Of a DNA stretch of 64,000 bases, positions 45,894-57,432 are shown one piece after another (within the stretch, counting starts at the first letter, position 1; each line of letters begins with the position of its first letter). Below the pieces are notes generated by a model. The model was not told where the DNA came from and made no database searches. It worked only from the letters and a program-made list of their open reading frames with translations. The stretch is from Xylona heveae TC161 (lineage: Eukaryota; Ascomycota; Xylonomycetes; Xylonales; Xylonaceae): contig NW_017264196.1 in assembly GCF_001619985.1 (NCBI RefSeq), forward strand, positions 2,294,001 to 2,358,000. The letters are read 5' to 3'. The position numbers were made by a program, and so were the translations under genes.

Positions 45894-47079
45894 ATGGCAG
45901 GAAACGAAGCATTTCCAGGGTCCATTTTCGGATTCCCTAATTCTCAGGTTCGCCTGGACGCAACTTAATTTTAATTGCCGAACTTTGCACTAATTGTTCT
46001 ACCTGCGCTTATAGCAATTTCAAGACTTTGAGAATCCCAAAGGCGATTACAATGATATCCCTATTGATTTGCTTGGAGTCTCGGACTTGAAAATGTCAGA
46101 GTGGCGACACAATGCTGCCGAAATAGACCAGTATGGCTACAGCACGGGAATAAACTGTGAACCGTCCAACTTTATCGGTAACAACACGGGGCTTCAACGG
46201 ATCGCAAACTCAAAGTGCCCAAATATGTTCAGCGATCCAATCCAATCACTACCCCTCGAATTCTCAGAGACAGACCTCTCTGCTAACCCGATGGCGAGGT
46301 TCTGTTATGATCAAGGCCCTTGGAATTCTCATCAGGTTTCGGCTGGCAGCAGTGCAGCCTATCCTCCCCAAAGTTCTTATGTTTATCCACTCCCGGCACG
46401 AGGACCGAATTTCGCCGTAGGCAACTATCGCTCTGCTCCTGTCTCAGAGCCCGAGAGCAATGCCACCGCAAATATGCTTTCAGATTCTGGCTATGGGACC
46501 AAAACCTTCAGCACCGTCTCTGCCTTGAGTCATCAGATGACTGAAACAAACACAGAGTACCTGTCCCTACAACATCAATTGCATAATCTCCAACCGTTTG
46601 CTGTGCCGCAGCACCAACCCCACGTCACTGGACCTTTTGACATAGCAAATCCTTTCGAGAATAACCTCAAAAGCTTGCCCGATCCCATCCCTCAACCTAC
46701 CCATCAATGTCCCTATTGTGAGATGAGCTATAGATGTGCTTCTGAACTCAAGTAAGCATCTCAGTTGACGATATCCTGGCTAAGCTAAAAGAAGACCAGG
46801 AAGCATATTCTCAAACATGAAAAGAATTACAAGTGCAGGGAGCCTGGCTGCAAGAGAAATGAAGGTTTCAGCACACCGAACGATTTGGAACGACATAAGA
46901 AGACTGTGCATCATATCTTCCCACGGAATAGCACGACGAAAATGTATCGGTGCGTCGCCGAAGATTGCAAAGTAAACGGAAACATTTGGGTCCGACCGGA
47001 TAACTTTCGTGCACATGTAAGGCGCAAGCACGGTGAAGACAGATTGCAGGAATTGATGAGACTGTACGCATTGAAATGA
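45894..47079 (+). CDS. C2H2 zinc-finger protein, three fingers
   Basis: Exons 45894-45947, 46015-46751 and 46800-47079 give 356 aa. The first exon codes MAGNEAFPGSIFGFPNSQ. The middle is Ser/Pro/Gln-rich and disordered. Fingers sit at the C-terminus: CPYCEMSYRCASELKKH (spliced between Leu and Lys), CREPGCKRNEGFSTPNDLERH and CVAEDCKVNGNIWVRPDNFRAHVRRKH. The second and third have the long Cys-Cys spacing typical of fungal C2H2 expansions. It is probably a nuclear DNA-binding protein of unknown target. The stop at 47077-47079 is in frame, but the next open segment starts at once. A GTGAAG donor at 47033 with acceptor GCCAG at 47112 would fuse this gene to the following one, so the 3' boundary is uncertain. 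Confidence 0.72.
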
Positions 47080-48729
47080 TGCCTTTTGTTTCCTCGCCGC
47101 TAACCAAGCCAGTGGCGAATGCTATGATGCTGTACCAAGTACGTTTGTCAGTTGATCTTCATTCAGGTGTCTTTTCTGATTTCGAATTCGCAGATCAGTC
47201 CACCAATTCCAGCATTGTCGACCAATATGATCATTACGAGGAGTGGTTAGATGCTCCTCAAGCTGTGAACACCAAAAACTGGCGTCAGGGGAATGTGACA
47301 AATTGGGAATATAAACGTAAGCACCGAACCATGCAAACCCGAAGATGTCTTCACATGTGCAAGAATGACAGACAATGGAATTTTCATCCAACATCGAGGG
47401 CTCGGCAGTGCGCTCCTTGACCAAGCTGCAAAAACCTTCTTTGTTTGACTGTGACATTGATTCGTCAGATGAATGCTCCTAGAAGAGTGGGAATGAAAGT
47501 TTCTCTCCGTCAACAGCACTTGGGAAGCATGATCAAGGCATCAACCAATACTGACGCAACATTCTCTGAAGGAGCGCAGGGGCCATACCATCCGACTGAC
47601 CAAGTAGCGTCTGCGATCGAATACGTGCTCAGGGATGGCGGTCACACCTTAGCTAGTCTCCTTGAAAGCACGCAAGATACCCAGGAAGACCGAGGGAGCG
47701 TCTCGTCCTCATCTTGTTCCACTGTTGTTGGCCCAACCACGGCCCTAAATCCAGAAATTTTAAAAGCGTCATCTGAATCCGTGCCGTCGCAAGCGCTGAG
47801 GACATATCTCCCGCCACGGGCTAGACTAAAGAGCACGGTTCAAACACCCCTGGGAACTCTCTTGAAGGACAAGGGAGATCATATCTCAGGGGATGTCCAA
47901 TCTGTTCTCTCGCAAGTCATATCATCTAAAAGACAGAGTTGGAAATGCAAGAGCTGTTCGAAGAACTTTCCCCAATTCAGGGAACTGAAGTGTGTAAAAT
48001 TTCTGTTGGCGATGAGGTTGATTGCTAACTATGCCTCCTAGGAATCATGAAAAATGCCATGAAAAACCATATGGATGCACGTTTCCCGATTGCCCAGAAG
48101 CCTATAAATCCAGAAGGAAATGGAAAGCACATGAAAATAATGAACACTGGATACCAAAGTCTTGGCGTTGCCGATTGCCGACAGATCAGCTCGATTTATC
48201 GGCGACACTTGGAGAGTATAACCGCGAGGAGTGTGCAAAGATCATGCACACGCGGGAAGGGTTCTGGAAGCATCTTCAATCAACACATGGAATTTCCAGC
48301 CGGAAGATATTAGTGGACGAAGCCACGGCCTGCTTCATTGGTGACAAGGGCTCGGACGGTTTTTGGTGTGGATTTTGTCGAGAAATTAAACCACGATCCA
48401 CGGAAGATTTTGCGGCGTGGGACGAGAGGCTGGATCATGTCCAGGCGCATATCGACTGCGAACACCGACTAATGGACGAATGGGTCCCTGTTGACAAGGC
48501 GAGGACAAAAGGTGAAATTTTTGCTGTAACGCTTGACGTCGATTCCGATGAGGATTCCGATGAAGACTGCTCTCAGAGTATCATTGATCTGCACCTCGAC
48601 GACCCTTGGCCTTTGCGCAGTTCATATACTGACGCGAACGCTCCTTGTGTCAATCATCAGTTGCATGAAGCAGAGCGAGACCCAGATTTGGAAAATCAGG
48701 CCCCAAAGAAGCGAAAGAGGAATTTCTAA
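47076..48729 (+). CDS. C2H2 zinc-finger protein (possibly the 3' part of the preceding gene)
   Basis: Two long same-frame segments (47076-47417 and about 47488-47989) are joined to 48042-48729 by a clear 52-nt intron (GTGTGT to CCTAG). This gives fingers CKSCSKNFPQFRELK-NHEKCH and CTFPDCPEAYKSRRKWKAH, then a later Cys/His pair WCGFCREIKP with HVQAHID. The acidic/Ser tail ends in a basic KKRKRNF, a plausible nuclear signal. One stop lies between the first two segments, and a GTAAGC donor at 47317 with an acceptor at 47487 would remove it, but other splices are possible. The start abuts the stop of the previous gene with no intergenic space, which is unusual and suggests one longer gene. Finger spacing resembles the gene at 50.9-52.5 kb. 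Confidence 0.55.
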
Positions 48730-50907
48730 TTGCGTTATATTTATACATATCAAGTTTTTCCCGGCGTTCATCCGCATAGTCATGGCAGTTTCGGTATCTG
48801 GTAATTCTCTCGGCGGCATGGCATCTTGGTTGCATTTCCCCTATGCTTGACGTTTATTAGTTTCTTGCAGAGGAGATTATCTCGAGGGTTCAAACTGGAA
48901 TGCTATCCGTCAGATGCCGATGCAAATGAAAGCATTCCGCGGTCCCTCCAGTAGAGGTATCGATAAATTTGACGTTATGCCACCAACTTACCAAGCATCG
49001 CTTGAGCGCAATTATACAAGTGAAAATATTTGGTAGCAATATGGAGAAAGATAAAAGTACATTCCGACGTGGTCTTAACTTTGACGATGCGAGATATTTT
49101 TTCTCGAAGCAGGTCACTTCAAAGGTAGCCACGCCAGTATCCAAGTATAATGTAATGATTCAACTCGCTGTCAAACAACTATTTAAGAGAATACGATAAA
49201 TTGACAAATAAAACCTTGAAATATAAGGCCTACGGCAAAATGTCGGAAATTTGCATTTCTACTCCTTGCTACTATTTGCTACATCCGAGAATCTCGTATT
49301 TGATTGAATACAACAGGAAACAAGGTACACCTCAATCGATTTCCTGTCCCGGGAACAGAAAAATATCAACGTATCATTGCAAGGTTGCCCCATAACGATG
49401 TTGATTTAGGCTGGATGTTGGGCACGGCAGGACGAAGTGTGAGTTTAAGCCTAAATTGGCAGGCGAAGGCCAAGAAAAGAGGCGCGAGGCAGCGAGGCAA
49501 CCGCAGGGGTGCCGAAAGGCTTCAAGCCACTAACTTCCGCGCTTGTCCGTCAGGGCGCTTGTGAGAGGGTGTAGAGTTATCGGAACAAACCTATGGCACT
49601 TTGCAATCCAATGACCAAGCATTCATACACGTCGATCTTTTTAGCGTGCATGGGCGATGTCATGCTCTTGCCTCGTCTTCGTTTACCTATAGCGGAAGGC
49701 TCTATGAGGCTGACTTCAACTACCTACCTAGGTAGTACCTGAGACGCAATATGTATCATTGTTCACCCCTCAAGTTCTTGCTGGCAATATTTCTATACTT
49801 GGCGCTCTCATGGGGGGAAATTTGCCATCCTGCATGGTTGCCAACATGACAGATTGGTTGGATGCGTGGCAATCGGTATTATGAGAAACATGCAGCTATT
49901 CAATCTGTTTTCCATGTGACCGATTGAATGGAACCTCGAGAAACGGAAGAGCTTTGAGAGCCTGCTGATTATGGGGCCATACGGAAATAATCGTGGTAAA
50001 TGAGATCGGGTTCTCTGGAAATGCCACTCGTGCGGTTCCATTGGACCGTCGCATTTATGATAAGAGCCTCATCCTTCCAGTGGACTGAGATACGCACGGG
50101 AGAATGATGACCAACGTCTAGGGAGATGCACCCTATTGGTTTTGCCGACACCCCTGCGAAGCGGATGAATAACGCTCCTTCTGGCTACCTGTGCGGAGGT
50201 AGACCTTCCTGCCACCCTCCAGTTCCCCATTGTATGCTCCTCGCATTTACCACCTGTATAGTCAATGGTGATCCATGTGCGGGTGTGAGGTCGAGACGGA
50301 GCCCTGTCAGCGGTTATACTTGCACGATACTCTACTCCGCCATTCTGAACCTAGCTTTAGGCAGCTTTCATCAATTTTTGCCCACAAAACCATTGTCTTT
50401 TTCATCAGCCAGGCGGTCTGGCTGCTGCTTCTGGGTTGGGATTCTGCACCCTTGCACGCCGCAGTCGAACCAATGGACGCTTTGGACGCAGATCTGATCT
50501 GGGACATGAGGCTCTGCGCCTTCCTCGCGCTGCCCCTCCCACACTTTTTCCAATCCACGGTGCCAACATACGAATTTATGATACTCGATTTGATCTACAT
50601 ATATGTTCGCAATTGTCTCTTCTTCAAAATGCCGCGTCTTACGGGATCTTTGTATTCATTACAAATCTGCAAAGATTACATTGAAGTATTCTTTACAATT
50701 ATTCGGATTATCTCACCTCCCTGCATGTTTTATTGCTTTTTGGCCATTTTACTTTTGCCTTTAATAGCAACCACCCGCTTACTTGGGGCCAGCTTTGGGG
50801 ACATTCCACCTACTGCGTGGTGACTTGATCTCATCTGATCAAATTAAAAGCATCATCAACGGCTTCGTACCTCTTCTACGAAACGTTTCACCATTTCTTT
50901 GTATCGG
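48730..50907. other. Intergenic region between C2H2 genes
   Basis: 2.18 kb with no supported gene. It contains a perfect 12-bp palindrome CTACCTAGGTAG (49724-49735). A 182-codon plus-strand frame at 50275-50823 has no recognisable feature and no start context. Confidence 0.5.
49724..49735. repeat. Perfect 12-bp palindrome CTACCTAGGTAG
   Basis: Self-complementary 12-mer, within TACCTACCTAGGTAGTACC. Motifs of the TAGGTAGGTACC kind are scattered through many ascomycete intergenic regions. Confidence 0.6.
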
Positions 50908-52470
50908 ATGAACTTGTGCAGTCATTACCGCACACCATTTCGTTCATTTCAACAGCACAACATGCATTGGGACCATCTGCCTCCTCCTGCGAGAAAGCAT
51001 CGCAGCCAGATGTTCACATTCGCGGAACCTCATTGCTATTCGAGTGGCGAAACCTATCACATGCCCTGGGCTGACATACAATCTTCGGATTGGGGTGTTT
51101 CTCCTGAGACTCCGTCACAGTACCCTCCCTTGATCAGTAACCCCAGCATGATGTCGCCAGAAAGCTCCACAGTCGACTACATGGATGATCAGCCCGCCCA
51201 AGACTTTGACCGTCGTATTGCATGCAATCCATGGCCTTTCCCAGGCGTGGAACAAGATGATACTCTGTCGGAAGTGTCAAGTGTCTCTGGCTCCAGAGAC
51301 TTCTCAGACTATGGGAGCCACAATTACTCGAGTTCAGTCACGCTTGCTCAAGCACAACCTTCCTATGTTATCCATCGCGAAAATGTCTCGACACAGCGCA
51401 GTGAAACGGCATGGGAAAGTCGGACTCTTCACCCAACTACCGGCCACTCAGTCATTAAACAGGAGACAGTTACAAGCACATCGGCATGCGCATATATCTC
51501 CGAGGAGAATACCTTGCCAGCTTCCACAAGGAATCGGTCAAGATTGATGACTACCAGAAAGGCTCGTCTGTCTGATACCATCGCCCCTTCGACAAAGCAG
51601 CGTCAGACGTTATCCAAACGCATTCGAGCATCAGCCTCAAAAACACCGAAGCGTCCGGCCCAGCAAACCTATCCTACTAGCAAGGAATCTCGTCAACCTA
51701 AACGTATTTGCCCCCGTCACCCAAAAATGACTTTCAAGAACATGATTGAGTATGAGTATGTTCCTCCCTCTTTGATCGTTCATCCAAAACCTTACACCGA
51801 CTGGGTTACTGACGCTCTCGTCGCGTACCTTTCCAGGAACCACGTGAGAGATCAACATCCGCGACCATTCGTATGCATTTTTAGAAATAATGGATGCAGT
51901 GACAGTTTTGAGAAAAAGAATGAGTGGAAACGACATATCCGCATTCAGCATCTCCAACTTGATCATTACAATTGCGCTCTCTGCACCATCCCAAGAGATC
52001 ATTCGTTTAATCGCAAGGATTTGTTCAAGACACACCTCGAACGAATGCATTTCCACAAGGATGTCGCGGGTGAGCGCCCTCAATTGTCATTCAGAAACAA
52101 TGCTTGGACGAAGGATAATATATCCGAGTTAGTACAGACTTGCAGGGTACATGTTCGCAAACCGCCGGAGAACAGCACTTGCGGGTTCTGCGGTGAGCGT
52201 TTTGCGGGGAAAGATAGCTGGAATGAATGCATGGAACATGTGGGACTCCATTTTGACCGCGGCTGCAACATAAGTGACTGGAAAGTGGATAAGTCTGTCC
52301 AAAATTGGCTGATCCGTGAAGGTCTGGTGGAGGCAACTGGCACCGGCGTCGACCATTCGTGGACCTTTAAAGACCCAAAGATGGTCAGAAGCCTAAGCAA
52401 TCTTTCTATTGCTATACACTGTTCAGATGCTCATGGTAATGAAGAGGACGCTGAAGGCGAAGAAGAATAA
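50908..52470 (+). CDS. C2H2 zinc-finger protein
   Basis: Single exon of 520 aa, using the ATG at 50908. The first 270 residues are Ser/Thr/Pro-rich with basic patches (KQRQTLSKRIRASASKTPKR), likely disordered with nuclear signals. The C-terminal part holds FVCIFRNNGCSDSFEKKNEWKRHIRIQH, then a divergent CALCTIPRDHSFNRKDLFKTHLERMHFH, then CGFCGERFAGKDSWNECMEHVGLHF. That last pattern (short finger with SWNECMEHVGxHF) marks a Eurotiomycete-type C2H2 family. The protein ends in an acidic tail (NEEDAEGEEE). Its architecture parallels the gene just upstream, suggesting local duplication and divergence. Target genes unknown. Confidence 0.83.
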   Translation: MNLCSHYRTPFRSFQQHNMHWDHLPPPARKHRSQMFTFAEPHCYSSGETYHMPWADIQSSDWGVSPETPSQYPPLISNPSMMSPESSTVDYMDDQPAQDFDRRIACNPWPFPGVEQDDTLSEVSSVSGSRDFSDYGSHNYSSSVTLAQAQPSYVIHRENVSTQRSETAWESRTLHPTTGHSVIKQETVTSTSACAYISEENTLPASTRNRSRLMTTRKARLSDTIAPSTKQRQTLSKRIRASASKTPKRPAQQTYPTSKESRQPKRICPRHPKMTFKNMIEYEYVPPSLIVHPKPYTDWVTDALVAYLSRNHVRDQHPRPFVCIFRNNGCSDSFEKKNEWKRHIRIQHLQLDHYNCALCTIPRDHSFNRKDLFKTHLERMHFHKDVAGERPQLSFRNNAWTKDNISELVQTCRVHVRKPPENSTCGFCGERFAGKDSWNECMEHVGLHFDRGCNISDWKVDKSVQNWLIREGLVEATGTGVDHSWTFKDPKMVRSLSNLSIAIHCSDAHGNEEDAEGEEE

Positions 52471-52869
52471 ATGATGGAAAGCATCTACTGTGTACCTTAC
52501 TGCTCAAAGTTTATTCTATACCCATAATGGCTGAATTTTGATTTTAGAAAATGCTTTTATCTTAATGATTTGCTGTTCTTGACTTGCCAATTGGCTTGTT
52601 CGTGTTCTTAATATTACTAATTTTTGATACCTGCTACTCACAAAGGTTCTCAAAAGCAACATGACAAAGTATTGCATATTAGCACATGCGGCATGCCTGG
52701 ATGAAGGAACCCTGCTATCATTCTTTCTTATCAGGGATACGAATCCGTCCCGAACGTCCGCAACAGCCCTATCAGCCGCATGCTTATATGTTTGGATACG
52801 AGAGCATGAACGGCAGGGCTGAGACTCTGCAGCTTATGTCTCCCTCCCGTACTGCCCTTTCCTCCTGGC
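52471..52869. other. Intergenic region between convergent genes
   Basis: 399 bp between the stop of the C2H2 gene (plus) and the stop of the next gene (minus). A/T-rich at first. Nothing else seen. Confidence 0.5.
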
Positions 52870-54604
52870 TCAAGACCGGTGTCTTTTCTTCTTCTCCCTT
52901 CTGTCCGCCATGTCCAATTCTCTCGGCTTTTCATCTATCCGTGCAGATGTTGTCATGTATTTGAAAAGACAATCTCGTCGTTTAGTACGATGCCTCTTCT
53001 GCGCCGGCACAGGAGATGAGTCTTTTTCAATACGAAGATATCTCATCCCATTCGTCAAGTTTTCTTCGTTCTCAACTTCGCCTTCTCTTGAATGAAGCGC
53101 TGCAGAAAGATATGCATAGGAAATGCCCCCATCACTCCAGTTCCGTCCGGACCTTTTTTTGCAAGGTGTTTCTGTATGTCCTTGATCTGTCAGTGGTTAA
53201 TTAAACTAAATAACCCAAGTTCCATTCCAAAGATGACTTACGCTTCGCAGTTTCTCCAGTCATGGTGGCATAATGCTTCTTCTTTCTTCGACGAACACGT
53301 CGGCGAGACCGATTTACGTCCTTGGTAGCTTTATCTGCATCCTCAATGGGCCGAACACGACGACTGCTGGACGTTTCCATCCTTTGGTCTGCGTCTGACG
53401 AATCCTCGAAACGGCTGCGGCTTAGGCGTTCTTCGTCAAAGACTGTCGTTGCAGGTCTCGTAGTCCGAGGGGGACCGTGAGAAGGAGCTGGCACATAGCG
53501 GACGCCAGCCATGATGGCGGCGAAATGCCGGTCAGGCTGACCAGGAGAGTGCACTCGCGTCCTCGCCGAGTTTGGTTTCTTTTCCATAGTATGAATACTC
53601 GAAGCATGAGACTGATGCCAGTGATGTCTTTTCTCTTCATTTAATGAATGAGAAGAAAAGTTCTCTCCTGTTCTGAATGGGTATTTCTCTATATGGCTGC
53701 GTCTGACTCGATCACACTTTTCTTTCTGTTTGTGGAAAGATCCAGCACCATAAGAAGTTCTCCTGCTTTCTTGATGAGCAAATTGCACTTTCTGGGGAAT
53801 TTGTAATCTCTCTTTCTGATAAGACCGTTGATCAATCGTCTCTGATATAGTTTCAGGAGCTTCAACTGGTGACATCTCTGCTGCAGGTTCCTCCAGCAGT
53901 TCAGGAAGGGCGTGTTGCATAATAGCATTATCCATGATATCACTATTGACTGTACTATGCAGATCTTTGCACTTCATATTGGCTGCATCATCTCTGCTGC
54001 TGTCCAGCAGTAACCTCTGATCCATGGTAGCAGTTTCTAGCAAGTGTCTTTCCCCATCTGCCACACGGGAATTGCTTTCATTGTTTGCCGTATACATAGA
54101 TGCGCAGTTCTTGCAATAACTGTCTGTTAAGACCGAATCTGCAATACCTGGATGGAACGCCTGAGGCGGTGGCAAGTGTGTTTGACCGCCAAATGCATGT
54201 CCGTGTCCCATTGGATCCCAACAGGTAAATTGTGGATAATGTTCATTTGGATAAGCGTGGTGATGAACGACGTGTAAAATAGTAGGTATCAGGAATGGCG
54301 AAGTAAATGTCGAGGATGTGAATGGCGCTGATGATGGGAGCTGTAGCAGAAATGAAGGATTAGGATCGTTATCATGTATCCCATACACCCTTTCCGGTGC
54401 TTGAAAAAAGTCTAGTTGATCGCCAGTCGGTGGTATACACGCTAGTTGAAAGATTTCAGAAGAGTCTGAATTTGGCGGTTCTGAACTTGGTATCTCTTCA
54501 ATAGAGAGGGAAGAAGCATTTCCAGCAGCAGATTTCTTCAAGCGTATAAATTCAGCTCGTCCGCGTTTGGGACGTACAAGGATGTATGTCTTTCCTTGCT
54601 GCAT
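52870..54604 (-). CDS. Hypothetical basic protein, two exons
   Basis: Not recognised. Exons 54604-53242 and 53171-52870 give 554 aa. The intron has a GTAAGT donor and ATACAG acceptor, and the total is a multiple of three. Without splicing the frame stops after GETAKRKSSLEWN, so the last exon is easily missed. The start (MQQGKTYILVRPKRGRAEFIRLKK) is compact and could form a small beta fold. The middle is His/Pro/Ser-rich, with HAYPNEHYPQFTCWDPMGHG. The C-terminal half is strongly basic with several Arg/Lys clusters (RSRRRVRRRKKKH; KKRSGRNW; KRHRTKRR; RREKKKRHRS), which suggests nuclear or nucleic-acid binding. It lies between a C2H2 gene and a P450. No function assigned. Confidence 0.7.
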
Positions 54605-55034
54605 AACTTTCTGACAAGCTGGTGAGATATAAATAAGATTTATAAATACTCAAACTGGCCCAAGTGATGATCTAAGAGAATATTGTCCATTCAATGCAGA
54701 TTCTGGAAGCGAGTCTATCAAAAATTAGCAACATACCTTGGCGGGAGTGACGGAGAGCAGTGCTAGCTGGAATATGATCTCTCTCATAAAGACTTTACGT
54801 TGGCCTCGTGAATGGGCTGGTGAATTTTCTGGATATTGAGACTACGCCTATGATCGTTGTTGAATAGCTATTTGAATTTGTAAAATGTGCTCTAGGAAAT
54901 ATTGGCTTTATTATTAAGTTGGAAGGGAAAACATTGATGTCCTATTTTGTGTCGATAATTATTTACTTTTATGTTGTTCTGATGCGAAAACCGATCTATA
55001 GAGGTTGGGATCCATATATAAAGTCGTCCCAATA
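54605..55034. promoter_or_regulatory. Promoter of the basic protein / P450 3' flank
   Basis: 430 bp, A/T-rich, between two minus-strand genes. No supported gene. Confidence 0.45.
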
Positions 55035-56734
55035 CTACCCCGTAATAAGACCAAATTTACTCTTCCCTTCTGTTACATCAAATTTCCATGTTGCTTCATC
55101 AGGAAATTCCTCTCTTTTTGAGATGACCACAGGATATCCTTCTCCCGGTGGGACAACGGATGCAGCTATGGCTTTCGTGTTCAGCTTCGGACTCCACCAT
55201 TTTCCTCCGACAGGAGTAATGTCGTAGCGGAGAATGACCATCGCTGAGAGTGCAAGGATTTCCCCACTGGCAAAGTGGCGACCTGGGCAAACATTCGGTG
55301 ATGTGCCAAATGCCGTAAAGGAAGTTGGACGCTGAGTCAACTTTCCAGCTTCAAAGCGAGTGGGATCAAATTCTTGTGCAGTTGGACCCCAGAATGCCTC
55401 CTCTCTGTTGATAAAGGACCCAGGCATCTGGATAAAGCATCCAGCCTTGAGCAAGTACTGGTTGTCAAGTAGGACATCTTTGCAAACCACACGCAGCGGA
55501 GAAGCACTGGATCTGAGCCGGAGGATCTCTTGGAAAGCTGAGACAAATTTAGGACAATTGTCTCGTATTCTGCCCAAGTCAACGGTGTGGGTTTTGGTGA
55601 CAAGGTCGATTCTTAGACAATTTTGGCGGAGTTCGTCACGAAGTCGAGAAAGGAGATCCGGGCGCGAGTAAAGTTCGAAAAGTGCCCAAAAGGTTGTGGG
55701 AACAGTATTCGAAAGAACACCGATACATCCTGCTGTTTCAAGGCGCGCAATATCCTCAGTTGCAGCGCCTGCATCATTTTGCGCTTTCCACCGCGCAAAA
55801 GCCAGCTCTGAAGAGTTATTTTGACCTCCAGCATCATAATAATCGATGAATGCCTTGACGACGTTCTCACGGGCCTTGTGAATCGAGCCGGCCATGAATG
55901 GCGGCCGTATGCTCAAAAGAAAGACATTGAGATTTGATTCATATTCCCTACAGATTATCAGCTTTATTGCGAAATTGAGGATAACTTGTATTTAAAATCA
56001 CGTACCAAAACGCATTGGAGATTCCTGGTAATTTAAAAGGGTTCAAGGGCCCCCATACCGCGTCGGTGCTGGCTTGAGTAATGGCATCTCTGCACCACAA
56101 GTGGAGATCTACAGGATGATTCCCACCACCAGCGAGTTCATCAACAAATGAACATAGCCTGCCTATCATATTTTTATTCATTGCATCCAGGCCGGCTCCT
56201 AATAGGGCAGGGTGCATTGCACGAAGGACCTTGAGATTAACTCCTTGACCTCCTTTATCTTCGGGCTCTAGCAACTTCAGCCCAGCTTTCTTGATCCCGC
56301 CCAGTTGTTTTGCAGCAGCCGTCAAAAATGGGTCAAAGGAAAGGACCTTGGAGTTTCGCTGCACCGCAGGAACTAAGCGGGCAGATGTGACAATATACAC
56401 TTTGGTGACAAGTAAGTCCAATGTGTAGATAGGAAAGGAGTAGCCAGTTCTAGACAAATAAGTTTAGTTTATACTGTATTAATAGCAGTTGACATGAAGC
56501 AGAAACTGAATCCACCTACACGGCATTTTTGTAATATGAGGCCCCGTGACGGAGCAGTCCCAGCGCATGGCCGACAAATGGTATTTTTGCAGGGACGTGG
56601 AAAGGTTCCCGAGGATCAATCCTCCATCTAAAAAACAGAAAAATAGAAAAGATTATCAACACCGAAAGAGTCGCAAAGTAGATATTTGTGCTGCCGACAT
56701 TATAAATGAACTGACCGATCTCAGAGACCGGCAT
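55035..56734 (-). CDS. Microsomal cytochrome P450, CYP7/CYP8-like I-helix
   Basis: Exons 56734-56520, 56449-56006 and 55947-55035 give 523 aa. An N-terminal membrane anchor (YFATLSVLIIFSIFLFF, about residues 18-38) is followed by a Pro-rich hinge (FHVPAKIPFVGHALG). The I-helix reads SNTVPTTFWALFEL around residue 300. It lacks the usual acid-Thr pair and instead resembles the Asn-containing I-helix of sterol 7-alpha- and 12-alpha-hydroxylases and prostacyclin synthase (CYP7/CYP8). ExxR is EILR about residue 359. The haem loop is FGTSPNVCPGRHFA with the Cys ligand about residue 440. Length is normal. Substrate unknown; a sterol or fatty-acid derivative is possible. It is 31 kb from the PKS-NRPS cluster, so a link is not supported. 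The start is the first ATG in the frame. Confidence 0.9.
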
Positions 56735-57432
56735 GACACCACCGAACAACGAAAGTCAACTTAGAAGCGAGATCTCTCTAATCGTCAAGACAGAAAACCT
56801 CTCCGGGAAGATACAATGTGTAAAACTTAGGTATAGCAATTACCCAGTTAAGAAAAAGAAGCTGCTTCTTAAATATCTGATTGCTGGTTGATTAAGAGAC
56901 TTATATTTTATCAGAAGATAGTAGACTTTAGCTCTTCAGGGTTCCCGTCCTTTTTGGTGGAGTGAGTTGCGTATACATGGCTCGAGCACGCACCTCTGGC
57001 GAACTCCGATAGAACTTAACAACAACGCCTTCCCCGTCTTGGCTCAGAATGCCTCAGGCATCACCACATTATTCCGGGTTGCTATCAACAGAGCGCGCTG
57101 CAGGGCACCGTATAAATACCGAGGTAATTTAAATTTGGACTGAGCGAACACACAAAAAGCGATGACTTAATAGCTGCCTAATCAGAACGTGAAAGACTTC
57201 GTGTGCACGAACGTTGATTTTAGAAACGGACGGAGGGACTTTTGGATCTAACAAAAGTGGCAAAAGAGATTCGGAAAGTGAGGAGCCCAAATTCGAGGAA
57301 CAAAGAAAATTGATTCATCTATATAACAAGGCAACATTATAAAACAGAATGCCAACATCTACCAGCAACTCTGAATATCAGTAGAAGGGTATGCTGGAAC
57401 ATTTTATGATCCACACTGCACCATCTAAACTT
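56735..57432. promoter_or_regulatory. P450 promoter / STT3 3' flank
   Basis: 698 bp, A/T-rich, between two minus-strand genes. No supported gene. Confidence 0.5.

Noticed and set aside
50275-50823. 182-codon plus-strand frame between C2H2 genes
   Set aside because: Hydrophobic mixed translation with no recognisable family, poor start context, adjacent to the next gene's promoter.
55035-56734. P450 as part of the PKS-NRPS cluster
   Set aside because: It lies over 31 kb away with many unrelated genes between.
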